From: Lentinula raphanica
Lineage: Eukaryota > Basidiomycota > Agaricomycetes > Agaricales > Omphalotaceae
Length of the DNA: 64,000 nt
Direction: 5' to 3'
Assembly: GCA_027919835.1 (NCBI GenBank)
Contig: JANVFP010000009.1
Location: 62,001 to 126,000, forward strand
Part shown: one piece after another, positions 23,101 through 32,921 of the stretch
Layout: every line of letters begins with the position of its first letter
Numbering within the stretch: position 1 is the first letter of the stretch
Translations under genes and position numbers: made by a program
Notes under the pieces: generated by a model
Databases searched by the model: none
What the model was told of the DNA's origin: nothing
What the model saw: only the letters and a program-made list of their open reading frames with translations

Positions 23101-24510
23101 CCGTTCCAGAACTCTGGATTTTTATACTCGGCACTTTCCCCCTCTTATACCTTTCTATTCCTTCGACGCGAATGCCGCTGAGGACAAGAGAATTGTTCTT
23201 TTTGTCATATTGACACATGTGGATGAGATTTTTTTCGGAATTCTCTTCATATTCATGCTCATCCTGACTGAATCTCAGGTTCTCAGCTGAGGTATTCTTA
23301 CCTTCTTTTCGCTCGGTATGTACCGATAAACCCTTTTACATCGTTATACATTCGTCGCCGATCACCTTCTCCGAGCTATAGCAGGCTATAGCGCAATCGT
23401 CCGGCGGCATTAGCCCTGAAAATACCACCGGACCAGCTATATTTCCTTACTAAATTCGGATAACGAGTGGGATTGGAAACCTATAAATTGGGCCAATTTC
23501 TTGGTGATTGTTCTCTATCTTTCCTTCCTTCCCCCAATTCCAAGGTCAACCATACCGCTAGCTCCCAAGATCAACGGTAATCTGAGTGTATTCCACATAC
23601 ACAACCTCACGATTTCGCTGTCTTCCTCTGCTTGAGGAGTCCGACGTAGGTTGTGTCGTGGCGGCCGCAAGGATTACCGTTCGTCAAAGGAGCTAGCGTA
23701 TGCTTGCCACTCGATGATTTTTACTCGCCGCTTTTCTACCACCGAACCTCTCAAGGTATTGGTAAGGATGGCCCTCAATGCTATCTAGCATAAGGGGCAT
23801 TGACTATCGCTTCTTCAGGAACCTCCGTTGCCGGTGCTTCAGTCCCTTTCTTCACTAGCTTATCAGAACTACTGCAAGTTTCCGCGCTGATGGATAATCA
23901 ACCGTTCCTTGTATGTTTAGTTCAAGATACGGATAGTATAAATTGCTAGCTATCCCCGTTACTAGGAACGGAAAATCCATACTAGGAGAGGCTAGGAGGT
24001 GCTCTCAATCTATTCATGGCTTACATTCGATCCGGACGCCTCACTTGAATTCGATGCCACGTCGGACGCTCTGCAGGTGGTGCCTCTGATGGGTCGAGTA
24101 GTTTCAACTTGTCTTCACTTCGACCGCGTCAATGCTATTATCGCCGCCGCCGCCGCACATCGAGTGCATCACTTCATGATCAATTCCGAAAATTGGAAGG
24201 TTAACGTCAAACTTAGCAACTCTTCAGCCGTTCCACGACGGCGCCTATACCCAACCAGAAGGTCCTTTTGGCTGCTAGAGAGTCTAGTAGTGTCAGGAAA
24301 GAAATATCTGTGGCAGTGAGGGGATTTCACGATAAGAAGGAAAACCCCAATGATGGGTGTTGCAGTTATGGGAGTAGGATATCATGACAGAGCGCGACTA
24401 CGAAAAACTCATCAATTGGGCTCCCGTCACTGTACACATTGATCGTGCATGATATTCTGAATACATTTTGATCAAGACGCATGAGTACTCCCGGCACTGA
24501 CTTCGACTAA
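20121..24510. other. Gene-poor 4.4 kb interval
   Basis: No gene can be supported. Open frames at 22009-22251, 22253-22579, 22798-23181 (with a hydrophobic run near its end) and 23999-24319 are short, lack recognisable domains and do not splice into a convincing model. A block near 22381-22480 contains two diverged copies of a CGACATCAAGCC element about 60 bases apart. A small (GCC)4 tract lies near 24145. TC-rich, ATCC-rich simple sequence occurs around 20575-20600. This may be old, eroded repeat DNA or unrecognised non-coding transcripts. Confidence 0.4.
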
Positions 24511-25032
24511 TCAAAATTGGGCAACGCGGACTGTACCCTCATAGTGCATGTTATTCCCCTCCATCAGGTCTTCTCCCAGGTTCATCACACGAGTATGAAT
24601 CCGCTCAAAAGCACGAAAAGACACGGCCCAAGTTCCTTCATCGCGCAGATGTGTGAGGATCTGCAAAATCCAGGTAACGCAGTTCCACTCCTGTGGTACA
24701 CCAGCTGATGGAAATCGCCATCCAGAATCGGAGGCCGGGAAGTGGGATTGAATCAGGGCTTGGAAGGACTCCACGGTATAGTTAGAAGTGGTGAATAAGT
24801 GAACGATGCCTTTGAAAGGTACAGAATCGGAAATGGTGATATTGGTTTTCTCGATGGATCGATAGTATTTGCCATCGGATCCCTTCTTCAGTTCAAGGCA
24901 TAATACTGGCTGAGATGCCCAGGATTCACTAGAAGAGACTACCAGAGCACAATGCCAATAAGAAGGGGTATCGAGGTAAGAGCTTCCCGTAACCAAAAAC
25001 AGGGCAATTCCAACACGGATAGGCAATGGCAT
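24511..25032 (-). CDS. Orphan His/Cys-conserved protein, copy 2 of 3
   Basis: Single-exon gene of 173 aa, paralogous to 4548-5054 and 25674-26183. It retains all shared landmarks: VGIALFLV, SYWHCALVV with His27, SWASQPVL, GIVHLFTTSNYTV, FPASDSGWRF, then EWNCVTWILQIL with Cys118, and a C-terminal HTRVMNLGEDLME. It differs from its paralogs in having GVPQEWN where the others have YGPQGWT. It lies head-to-tail with copy 3, about 640 bases away on the same strand, so these two are the younger tandem pair. No signal peptide. Function unknown; the conserved His and Cys hint at a permuted papain-like hydrolase fold, which is inference. Confidence 0.7.
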   Translation of the reverse strand: MPLPIRVGIALFLVTGSSYLDTPSYWHCALVVSSSESWASQPVLCLELKKGSDGKYYRSIEKTNITISDSVPFKGIVHLFTTSNYTVESFQALIQSHFPASDSGWRFPSAGVPQEWNCVTWILQILTHLRDEGTWAVSFRAFERIHTRVMNLGEDLMEGNNMHYEGTVRVAQF

Positions 25033-25673
25033 GTCGTTTATGTGACTCTGTAGAGCATAATCAGAAGCGCAGCATTACCCATTGCAGCTAACACTTCACC
25101 TTCCTGCAACTAGGGTGGAAGTAGAGGATAAGTCACAATCTGATCGATAACCGTTCGAGCGCACAAGTCCCGCCGAGTCCCACAGTTCTCGAGTCCTACA
25201 TCGCCAATGATATCTCCTGTAGGTAAAGAAGTTCAACGATTTGATTTGGCAACGAGTCATTTGGCTTGAATGTTCTTCATATGGTATAGTTGCATAATCT
25301 CGTATAGTACCCAACAACAAATCGTAGCCTACCGAAGCATCATGTTGCCCCTTATATTTTCTGGTAAAGTTTCCTCGAATTTCCGGCAAAGTTTATTTCT
25401 TCGCAGTCGAACCCATACTATTGGATTATGTTCCGATATCGTGAAAACGCATCATAGTTATCGTTCGTTACACTCAGCAGTGAACACGCTATCTGTCAGT
25501 ACAACGTTCAGAGGAAAGAAACAAATAAAGCCAGCATCTGAAACTTGCAATACTCGAAGAGATGACAAACCGAAGACATATATTTGTATACCAACTTGAC
25601 TACTGATATGCTCATACCACATACGAACTGACATCACTTTGGTGACTCCGGGACTGGCTCTTCGAATTCTTCA
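25033..25673. other. Intergenic between tandem orphan-family copies
   Basis: Only short open frames without recognisable content are present (for example plus strand 25270-25599 and minus strand 25096-25389). The 150 bases right of 25032 presumably contain the promoter of copy 2. Confidence 0.4.
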
Positions 25674-26183
25674 CTAGAAGTGTATAACACGGACTGCGCC
25701 CTCTTGAGACACAGTGTCACTTCGTTCCAATAAATCAGAACCAAGGTTCAAGACACGAGTGTAGGTCTCCTCAAAACTACGAAAGCAGATCCAAGTGCCT
25801 TCTGCGCGTAGGTTATAAAGAACTTGCAGAATCCACGTAGCACATGTCCATCCCTGTGGTCCGTAAAGGCCTGGGTATCGCCAGCCAGAATCGGAAGCAG
25901 GAAAGCGGTCTCGAATCATGGCTCGAAAAGAGTTCACAGTGTAGTTGGAAGTGGTGAAGATATGGACGACACCCCGAAAAGCATTGGAATGAGTGATATC
26001 GTAGTCGTTCACGGACTGTACATATCTGCCGTTAGAATCTTTGACGAGCTCAAGTGTTGTCACCGGTTGAGCTGCCCAGGATTCACCCTGCGACGCCACT
26101 AGACACCAGTGCCAGTACGAGGGGGAGTTGGAGTAAGCCCCTGCCCTGACCAGGTAGAGAGCGATTCCTACACGGATAGTCAT
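25674..26183 (-). CDS. Orphan His/Cys-conserved protein, copy 3 of 3
   Basis: Single-exon gene of 169 aa with the same blocks as the copies at 4548-5054 and 24511-25032: VGIALYLV, SYWHWCLVA with His25, SWAAQPV, GVVHIFTTSNYTV, FPASDSGWRYP, GWTCATWILQVL with Cys114, and YTRVLNLGSDLLER. It is closer to copy 1 in the YGPQGWTCATWI segment and closer to copy 2 in SYWHW and TTSNYTV, so the three form one family with mosaic similarity. Family name and function are unknown to me. Confidence 0.7.
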   Translation of the reverse strand: MTIRVGIALYLVRAGAYSNSPSYWHWCLVASQGESWAAQPVTTLELVKDSNGRYVQSVNDYDITHSNAFRGVVHIFTTSNYTVNSFRAMIRDRFPASDSGWRYPGLYGPQGWTCATWILQVLYNLRAEGTWICFRSFEETYTRVLNLGSDLLERSDTVSQEGAVRVIHF

Positions 26184-27098
26184 GTTGTCTACAAGGAGTA
26201 GTCAGTACAGTCATACCCCATAGATATTGGTTATGGTACCGAACCTGGATCGGATTAGAGATAGACCACAGTGAGAGTGTGTGCGGGTGCTTGATTCTTC
26301 TGCTGCATTTTATATCTAACACAGGGCTCGAATCAACAATTATACTTGGAGTCAAAAAACTAACGGGTGCGAATTTGTGAGCCCACAAGCAAGCGGAGAC
26401 TCTGTATCCATCTCTACATTTTCAACTCCGATGCCAGATAGACAGGACTGTAAACGCTGCGGAAACACCACACAGTTTGCACACACTAAGATGTGAGTCA
26501 TTAAGCCATGATATGCATCTGCACTACAAGAAATACCTTGCACACCGCTATACGACTACATAGACGACAATGTTTGTTTGAGTTGCTCTAATTTAACTCT
26601 CTGAATTTAACTCTCTAGGCTGATATCGTGGTGTGCTCACGAATGATTGACTGCAGAAAAACCTCAGATGAGGGAAAGGCCGTATCAATTCGAAACATAC
26701 CGAGATATACAACGTTGAGCACGCTTGAGTTCACAGGAATACTATCAAGCGCTCAGCGCTCAGAATCTTTCTATCGATCTAGAACACCTGATGCTCAATT
26801 TTCGCATGTCTTGATACCAGTAACGGTTAGACTCATTACTTACTGGTATCTCCTATCTGTTTTCATCGCGCTCGGCGCTGGACTTGCGTGGGCTTGTGAG
26901 TACGGTAAGTACAATTTGCATCAAGCTTGATTCCTGTATCACCCACAATAGTCAGCGCATCCACAATCGGAGTCAGCGTGGCACGCCGCACCCATATGTT
27001 AACACTCGTCTTAATTCCTTTACAATGATCATAGTCTGCTTTGTCCTCCAGGTCGCCGGAAAATTTATCACGATCCGAGTGTAGTGCATTGCCTAGCT
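26184..27098. other. Intergenic
   Basis: No supported gene in 0.9 kb. A plus-strand open frame of 100 codons at 26628-26930 and others have no recognisable features. The AGCGCTCAGCGCTCAGAA run near 26750 is a short imperfect tandem repeat. Confidence 0.4.
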
Positions 27099-27969
27099 TC
27101 ATAAATCCAACCTTCCTCTCCATGACCGAGACCATCCAACTGCCCAGTCAGCTCGATTCTCCAAATCGAATGGAGGGATAAACTCCCTCAGATCACGAAC
27201 CCAATCCTCTGCATCAAAATCGGTCCAGTTTGCCTTGATATACTCCCAATGAGCGGGAAACCACCCTGAGCACTCCCAGTCGATCAGACCGGTGACACGA
27301 TTACCTTCGACGAGGATGTTCCTCATGGCGATATCATTGTGAGTGAAGACGATGGGATGTCGAAGACTATGGGCATGCCTGATGAGTTCGACTCCCTCCT
27401 GCGGGAGTTCAAAGGCTTCTCCGAATTTTTCTACACTGAGTCCCTGCCGTACTTGGAGATTCATTTGCTCCTCGTCACGATAAGGTCCGTAGGGTGTGTC
27501 GACACATAATCGGTGATCCATGACAGGACCTCCGAGAACACTACAAATCAGAGGAGGAGAAGATGGGGGAGGTCCAATCTGACGAATTTGCGAAATGTAG
27601 TCTCTGAGCTGAGCCAAAATGGTGACACGATCATCTTGAGAATAAGCCTTCCATCGTCGATGAGAGAGTTCTTTCCCAGCGATTCGGGTCATGAAGATAT
27701 GCTGTCTGCCCCGGTATCGCACCACACCAAAAATTCTAGGGACGGGAATCGTCGTTTTCTGACGAACGAATCTGGTGCTTGCGACTTCCACTGATGCATC
27801 TCGTACGCCCAATACTTTGACGAAAATGAATCGACCAAGAGTAACTGAAATCCGTCAGTATGCCATGCGCGGTATGGTGTATTCGTAACTTCGTACCAGA
27901 CCATATTTTGCTAACGAGGTTTTCTACCCTGTAAAGTAGACGCAGCAGATAATAGCGTATCTTTTCCAT
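27099..27969 (-). CDS. Aminoglycoside phosphotransferase (APH)-family kinase
   Basis: Predicted product of 272 aa from two exons (27969-27897 and 27844-27099) with a 52-base intron; the join reads KIWSVTLGRFIFVK. The protein-kinase-like APH fold shows ASTRFVRQKTTIPVPRIFGV (N-lobe), a hinge strand HIFMTRIAGKEL, the catalytic HNDIAMRN (D195, N200) and the metal-binding LIDWE (D213), followed by SGWFPAHWEYIKA. This APH/choline-kinase-like family is expanded in fungi. Substrates are mostly unknown small molecules, and antibiotic resistance should not be assumed. A TATATA element lies at about 28001-28006, some 32 bases upstream of the ATG on the minus strand. Confidence 0.85.
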
Positions 27970-28795
27970 GGTCCAAGTTCAAGTTGAAAGCAGGGTGTAG
28001 TATATAGCAGTGCACGTGTCACTTCTTCAAAGAGGCATTGAAGGTCACCTTGGCGCCGGGCGCTTTGCGCGCTTATCTTTCCAACACTGACTCTCAATCA
28101 ACTTTACCTTCACGCCAAAAACTACAGTTCACGATGCTCAAAACATACGCTTAGACCCGATGAGATATACGAGGATGCGATTGTCTGATAACTTGGGATT
28201 CTTTGGGATTGGTATGTCTTCTTTCACATTCCTTCAATCTCGTCTTTCTCATATACAATGCTGCAGAGCATTCCTGAGGCTGTATTCCTCTTTTGATATA
28301 TCACACCAGGATATCACTCCGACTCCGTCCTGAATCTTGGTCTTTTGGCATGGCTTTATGAAATCAAAGAACTTCATCGTCCTTGTCGGATGCATTGTTC
28401 AAAGTACTAGCTTTCAGTCATTTGAAAGCCATGCGAGATGTTCTAAAGCAAAGCAAGATCTTGGTCATCTTGTATAAAAATTGATCACTTCGTCGCTCCA
28501 GGAAGATTAAGCTCCCTTTCACTAGCTTGCGGAAAGATCGTCGTTCAAAGTCACAAATGTTGCCTTCAAAGACGCTTCCCTTTGTCGTCACTCTGGTGAA
28601 CTCCCTTTCAGCTTATGACACTTCCAGATATAGATTCTCTTATACTCGGAACGACTAACGTGGATATCATGGTCCAACACGGCTGGTCACTGCCGCTCAT
28701 CGTCGGTATATAAGAGCGTATGTCCGGGAAGATGGCCAACATCAAACCTACTGAATTTCTTCCGTGAGTCTTCTGTCCCGTCTCGTGAAAGCTTG
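27970..28795. promoter_or_regulatory. Divergent intergenic region with two TATA-like boxes
   Basis: On the minus strand TATATA at about 28001-28006 is close to the APH-kinase start. On the plus strand TATATAAG at about 28707-28714 lies about 80 bases upstream of the ATG at 28796, supporting that F-box start. No other gene is visible. Confidence 0.5.
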
Positions 28796-30475
28796 ATGTT
28801 GAATCGCTTCTACCAGACCGCACTAATCTTGCCATCTCACACTTTCCCGCAAATGCCTTCGATCTTTGCCACTTCCATTCTTTATATGCCACACGAGATC
28901 CAACGCGAATTCCTTTATGCTGCGCATGAAGCCGGAAATGATATGCGTCCTTTATCTCAAGTCTGTCGACTCTGGCGGAAACTATCCGTGAAGACGTCCA
29001 GATTCTGGACCGACATCAATATTGACGTTCTTCGTTCAATGAACTGGCAAACTGAGATCACAGCCCACAACACGGCCTGCAACAATCTCTACTCTGTGGA
29101 AACGTACCGCGAGCTCCTTCCATGGCCGAGCACAGTTCTTGAGCGGTCAGGCTCACAGCCAATTACCGTCAACGTCCGTTTGCTTTTCGGAAACATTCGC
29201 ATGTGTGCTCACTGTCAGGCTATTTACACTACCCTCGTACTTCGGTTGCTGGTCACACATGCGCCACGATTCAAGAGTTTCACAATCGTAGCGGATGTTT
29301 GGGAACCCATACGAAGCTTTTCAGCAGCTCTTTTCGATAAGCGTATGCCGGTGCTCGAACGGTGGGACGCTACCCTCGATGGCAGTCCCGTACCGCTAGG
29401 ACGACTGACCCAGTGCAATCTCCCGACGATACCAGACACTGCAGTTTTTCAGCATCCGTGGGGGATAGTCCACACTGTCGAGATTCACTCCGAGCTTTAC
29501 CCGAAACTTGTCCACCTCTCCTTACGCGGCATCATACATCGTTGGGAAAGGTTTTTGCCTCAATCCCTTGTCACTCTCGAATTGAGTAATCTGCCACTAA
29601 ACTGTCGCCCTACCTTTGAAGCATTCATGATGGTCTTGCTCAACAGTCAAAACACACTGAAGGAATTGACGCTGTCCGCCTCTGCACCTCTGCGCTCGAA
29701 TACGCCAACCTCCGGCAAGATCAATCTTTCCAAACTCGAGAAGCTTCACATAGGGTATACTTTTTCCGAGACCGTTGTCTTACTCCCCGAGTTTCTCGAG
29801 GTCCCGGCTTTACGCTCCTTGAAAATCCATGATATGACATACGATAACCCGAGAACAAGGGCTACACAACTTGGTTTTGCGATGAACGCATCGAATACGG
29901 CCCTATTCCACACTCAAATCTTCAAAAGATGGCCAATGCAGCAGTTGAAGCATCTCAAACTTGAAACGCCTCATTCGCCTGGTAAATTCAATCAGGCCAA
30001 TCTCATACAACTCTATCGCGATATCCAAGCAGGCCGACGACGAACTCAGAGTATCCCGCTGTTCACTACGCTGTTCCTCGGCTGTCACTCAGTCGAATGT
30101 CTTAACCTGGTCGACCCAGATTTAGTCACGCTCATGGCTCTAGCAACTCCTGTTGCGCTTCAGGGCGGAGAGCCTGGCGTCCTTCCTTGCTACCGTTTGA
30201 ACTGTCTTCATATCTCGACTAGGGACTTCGAGGCTCTCAGTCTGTTTATGTGGGCGATCAAGTTCGGCGCGCAATCATGCCATGCTTCCCGTCTCAAACC
30301 TCGTTTCATACCGTCTCTCTTGCTGGATGTTCCGCCTGCGTGGGGAACTCGCTTACGAGAGTTTGCTTCGCGTCAGGTTTGTACGAGCATTTCGAACTTT
30401 GGGGGTTATTTTGAGGTTGGATCGGATCGAGTCACGAATCTGTTGGATAGTTTACCGTTGGAGGTGGAGTCTTAG
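28796..30475 (+). CDS. F-box protein with LRR-like C-terminus, paralog A
   Basis: Single-exon gene of about 559 aa; an alternative start at 28853 (MPSIFATSILYM) would shorten it by 19 residues. An F-box-like helix set occupies roughly residues 30-80: MPHEIQREFLYAAHEAG, LSQVCRLWRKLSVKTSRFWTDI. The rest has irregular leucine-rich strands (LVHLSLRG, LVTLELSNLPL, LEKLHIGYTF, LRSLKIHDMT), as in Agaricomycete F-box proteins that recruit substrates to SCF ubiquitin ligases. It is paralogous to the convergent gene at 30674-32224, with matched blocks (LPLNCRPTF/LPVNRRPTY, LKIHDMTYDN/LEIHDMTKHN). Substrate unknown. Confidence 0.8.
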   Translation: MLNRFYQTALILPSHTFPQMPSIFATSILYMPHEIQREFLYAAHEAGNDMRPLSQVCRLWRKLSVKTSRFWTDINIDVLRSMNWQTEITAHNTACNNLYSVETYRELLPWPSTVLERSGSQPITVNVRLLFGNIRMCAHCQAIYTTLVLRLLVTHAPRFKSFTIVADVWEPIRSFSAALFDKRMPVLERWDATLDGSPVPLGRLTQCNLPTIPDTAVFQHPWGIVHTVEIHSELYPKLVHLSLRGIIHRWERFLPQSLVTLELSNLPLNCRPTFEAFMMVLLNSQNTLKELTLSASAPLRSNTPTSGKINLSKLEKLHIGYTFSETVVLLPEFLEVPALRSLKIHDMTYDNPRTRATQLGFAMNASNTALFHTQIFKRWPMQQLKHLKLETPHSPGKFNQANLIQLYRDIQAGRRRTQSIPLFTTLFLGCHSVECLNLVDPDLVTLMALATPVALQGGEPGVLPCYRLNCLHISTRDFEALSLFMWAIKFGAQSCHASRLKPRFIPSLLLDVPPAWGTRLREFASRQVCTSISNFGGYFEVGSDRVTNLLDSLPLEVES

Positions 30476-30673
30476 TGATTAGGGTTTCATTACTTTTCTC
30501 ATATACTGGTAACGGACTACATATGAATCATGCCTTGGTTTAGAGAAGACGGTACAGTATTACTTGTTAATTATACTAGAAGAAAGGTATACGAGCGTAT
30601 CAGAATTGGCACAAATAGACGTGCAAGACATACCTACGAGATGAGAGCTGAGCGCTCATGAGGCGACGTATCA

Positions 30674-32224
30674 CTAGAGTTGAAGTTCATGTCCATTCAC
30701 CGATACCTTTCGTGCCTTATTCAACCCACTCAAGGCAGGCCACAGTGCTTCGTCCCTCTCATTGCAAATCTCGAGCTCAACCGTCTCAATCTCACGAGGA
30801 GTGACTCTGTCGTGCTTCCTGTCGGTCAATAACCCATGTTTCAATGGGGAAAACATCGAGGATATCTCGATGCGCAAGAGATCCAACGAGGAACAGACAA
30901 GGAAAGGACCGGGAGAATTCTTGTGGTCCACAGGAGACACAGTGACCAAAGCCCTCAACGAAGCTTGGTCGGGGTCGATCAAATGAAGTTCCTTGAGCGA
31001 TGAACAGTTGAATAAGAATTCGAGAAGGATTGGAATTGGAACTTTGTCTCCTCGTTGTTGTAGGCAAGCTTCGTCGAATCGATCATACTCGGGCAGCTCG
31101 AAAAACGGTGAGCGGAGAATCAGGTGTGTGATTTGTTTCACAGGCCAGTGGTTGATCATACGCAGATAGAGGTCTCCAAGAAGTAACAATGTCCACCTAT
31201 ACGCTTGCGCGTTGATGAAATTGGAGATGTTATGCTTCGTCATATCATGAATCTCCAAGTTGGTCAAACTCGGGAGTTCGAGATAAGTCGTGAGGGAGAT
31301 CGCGGCATCAAGAAAAGAGAAACCCAAGGAGAGAGTTTGAAGCTTGGGCAATACAATCTTCCCTTGTTCTCCTGCGAAAGGGGTGGCGTCCCATAGTGTT
31401 AAAGACTCCAAGGTGGATTGGTTCCCGAGTAAGAGAGCCCTTAGCTGGTTGTATGTCGGACGACGGTTTACGGGGAGATACTCCAGATTGAGTTCGACCA
31501 GATGGCGAGGTATGAGCTGAGCCCAATTCTGAAACGTTCCCTGTAGAGTCAGAATGCGAAGATTTGGGTACATCTTGGCGCCTAATTCCGCTGATGGTTC
31601 GACACCAGGAGCACACTCAATAGCCGGCATTGCTGTGTCGCTTTCGAGATCAGAATGGAACACATGTCCCCATTGAGCATTCTCCTGCGTCATGGTCCAA
31701 GATTTCAAAAGCGGCATAGGAACATCGATAAGGGAGGCTTCCAGACCTTGGATAGATTGCCATTTATTGGAGCAGATTTCGAAAGTCCGAATTCGGTGCG
31801 CGTTAACAGCTAAGATACGAGAGAGCAGAAGGGAGTGGGAAAGACGCCAGGGAAAGTGTGACTGGTTCATATCTTTCGACATGGTAGGGGGAAATCTTTG
31901 TTCGAATTGAAGGTCAATCGAGATATCAATGGCTCGAGAGCCCGAGCGACGAAGGAGGGTGGATACCCAAGGGAAGACCGAAGACCCTTGAGCTTCGTCG
32001 ACAGTATAGGGATCGTCAAAGTTGATCCTCGGGTCAACTGAGGTTTCAGAAATGACAATGTGCGTCCATAGTGTGGACATGCTTAACGATAAGCGACGCC
32101 ATCCTCTGCACACTTGAGAGACAATGCGAGCATTGATGGACGAGTTGCTGTTAATGTTATTGAGTGCATGAAATATCTCCAAATGAATCTCGTTCGGAAG
32201 AGAAGTGATCATAGAAGACTGCAT
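30674..32224 (-). CDS. F-box protein with LRR-like C-terminus, paralog B
   Basis: The main open frame encodes 516 aa: MQSSMITSLPNEIHLEIFHAL, then IVSQVCRGWRRLSLSMSTLWTHI (F-box helices, about residues 8-60), followed by leucine-rich strands (LRILTLQGTF, LVELNLEYLPV, LQTLSLGFSF, LTNLEIHDMT, ITHLILRSPF, LKELHLIDPD). A 5' exon upstream (about 32300-32281) joins in frame through a gtgagc...cag intron (SIDPTLK to ITLMQSS), so the true start may lie in it; both options are open. It converges on paralog A with about 200 bases between stops. Upstream sequence at 32260-32350 has a relic copy near 46280-46360, showing that this gene's 5' end was once duplicated together with COP9 subunit 7. Confidence 0.8.
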   Translation of the reverse strand: MQSSMITSLPNEIHLEIFHALNNINSNSSINARIVSQVCRGWRRLSLSMSTLWTHIVISETSVDPRINFDDPYTVDEAQGSSVFPWVSTLLRRSGSRAIDISIDLQFEQRFPPTMSKDMNQSHFPWRLSHSLLLSRILAVNAHRIRTFEICSNKWQSIQGLEASLIDVPMPLLKSWTMTQENAQWGHVFHSDLESDTAMPAIECAPGVEPSAELGAKMYPNLRILTLQGTFQNWAQLIPRHLVELNLEYLPVNRRPTYNQLRALLLGNQSTLESLTLWDATPFAGEQGKIVLPKLQTLSLGFSFLDAAISLTTYLELPSLTNLEIHDMTKHNISNFINAQAYRWTLLLLGDLYLRMINHWPVKQITHLILRSPFFELPEYDRFDEACLQQRGDKVPIPILLEFLFNCSSLKELHLIDPDQASLRALVTVSPVDHKNSPGPFLVCSSLDLLRIEISSMFSPLKHGLLTDRKHDRVTPREIETVELEICNERDEALWPALSGLNKARKVSVNGHELQL

Positions 32225-32727
32225 AAGGGTAATCTGAAAAAACGAACTGAGTTTTCTTCAATCGCCAGATAGGTGCCAGCTCACCTTGAGTGTAGGATCG
32301 ATGGAAGAGCAAGGAAAAGGATCAAGACAGTTGAGGAACAGGACCAGGTTTCCTCCCGTATTTATATGTCGCCCCCGACGTATTGTAGTTTGTCGAAGGC
32401 CACAGGAAGTCCAAAATTGGAATCGAGGAGGAGTATCATTCCCAAGCTTGGACATTATTCTGTGGTATTCCGAGAGAATGGACCGTGGCTGTTAGCCATT
32501 TCGAGTGTAATAAGGAATCGTGGTCAATCTTGGTCAATGCGTTCAGAAGTCTTCAAAGAGCAGCAAATGCTGAAGAGCGCGATTGTTGGATGCTGTCTAT
32601 TTTCCAAGATTGAAAGATCGTGAACACGGCCAGACTATCGTTTCAGGAGTGAGAGGTATACGCGCATGCCGGGCTGAGATTGGTCTGACTCAAGACTAGT
32701 AGTATAGTCAAAGTAGAGTTGGAACTC

Positions 32728-32862
32728 AGTGGCGCAAATAGACGCGCGGTGTATGGAATTGAATAAGCGCTGGACCAACGTCTTTCTGAACCACATCAGA
32801 TTCAGACCACTTCTTCCAACACCAGACTCCTCAAATTTTGCTTCGGAACAAACATGTACCCA
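32728..32862 (+). pseudogene. Relic of COP9 subunit 7 promoter and first codons
   Basis: This sequence matches the promoter and start of the intact COP9 subunit 7 gene (46565-46710). Shared pieces in order are GCGCAAATAGACGCGC, TTGAATAAGCGC, CCAACGTCTTTCT, TTCCAACACC, CTCAAATTT-TGCTTC and GAACCATAC (here gaacaaacatgtacc). The ATG itself has been lost, and the homology stops around 32862. It lies upstream of F-box paralog B in divergent orientation, the same arrangement as the F-box relic and intact subunit 7 near 46.3-46.7 kb. Confidence 0.65.
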
Positions 32863-32921
32863 AGAAACTCGCGCATACCCGGAATCGAGTCGATTGTAGC
32901 AGAGTCAGAGAGAATGATTCT

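Noticed and set aside
22798..23181. Open frame with a hydrophobic segment (possible membrane protein)
   Set aside because: A single hydrophobic run in an AT/CT-rich stretch is not enough; no start context or neighbouring exons support it.
23999..24319. 106-codon plus-strand open frame with an Ala/His run
   Set aside because: The Ala run comes from a short GCC repeat; no domain, no supporting introns.
27099..27969. APH-family gene as an antibiotic resistance determinant
   Set aside because: The fold is common among fungal small-molecule kinases; nothing in the sequence indicates aminoglycosides as the substrate.
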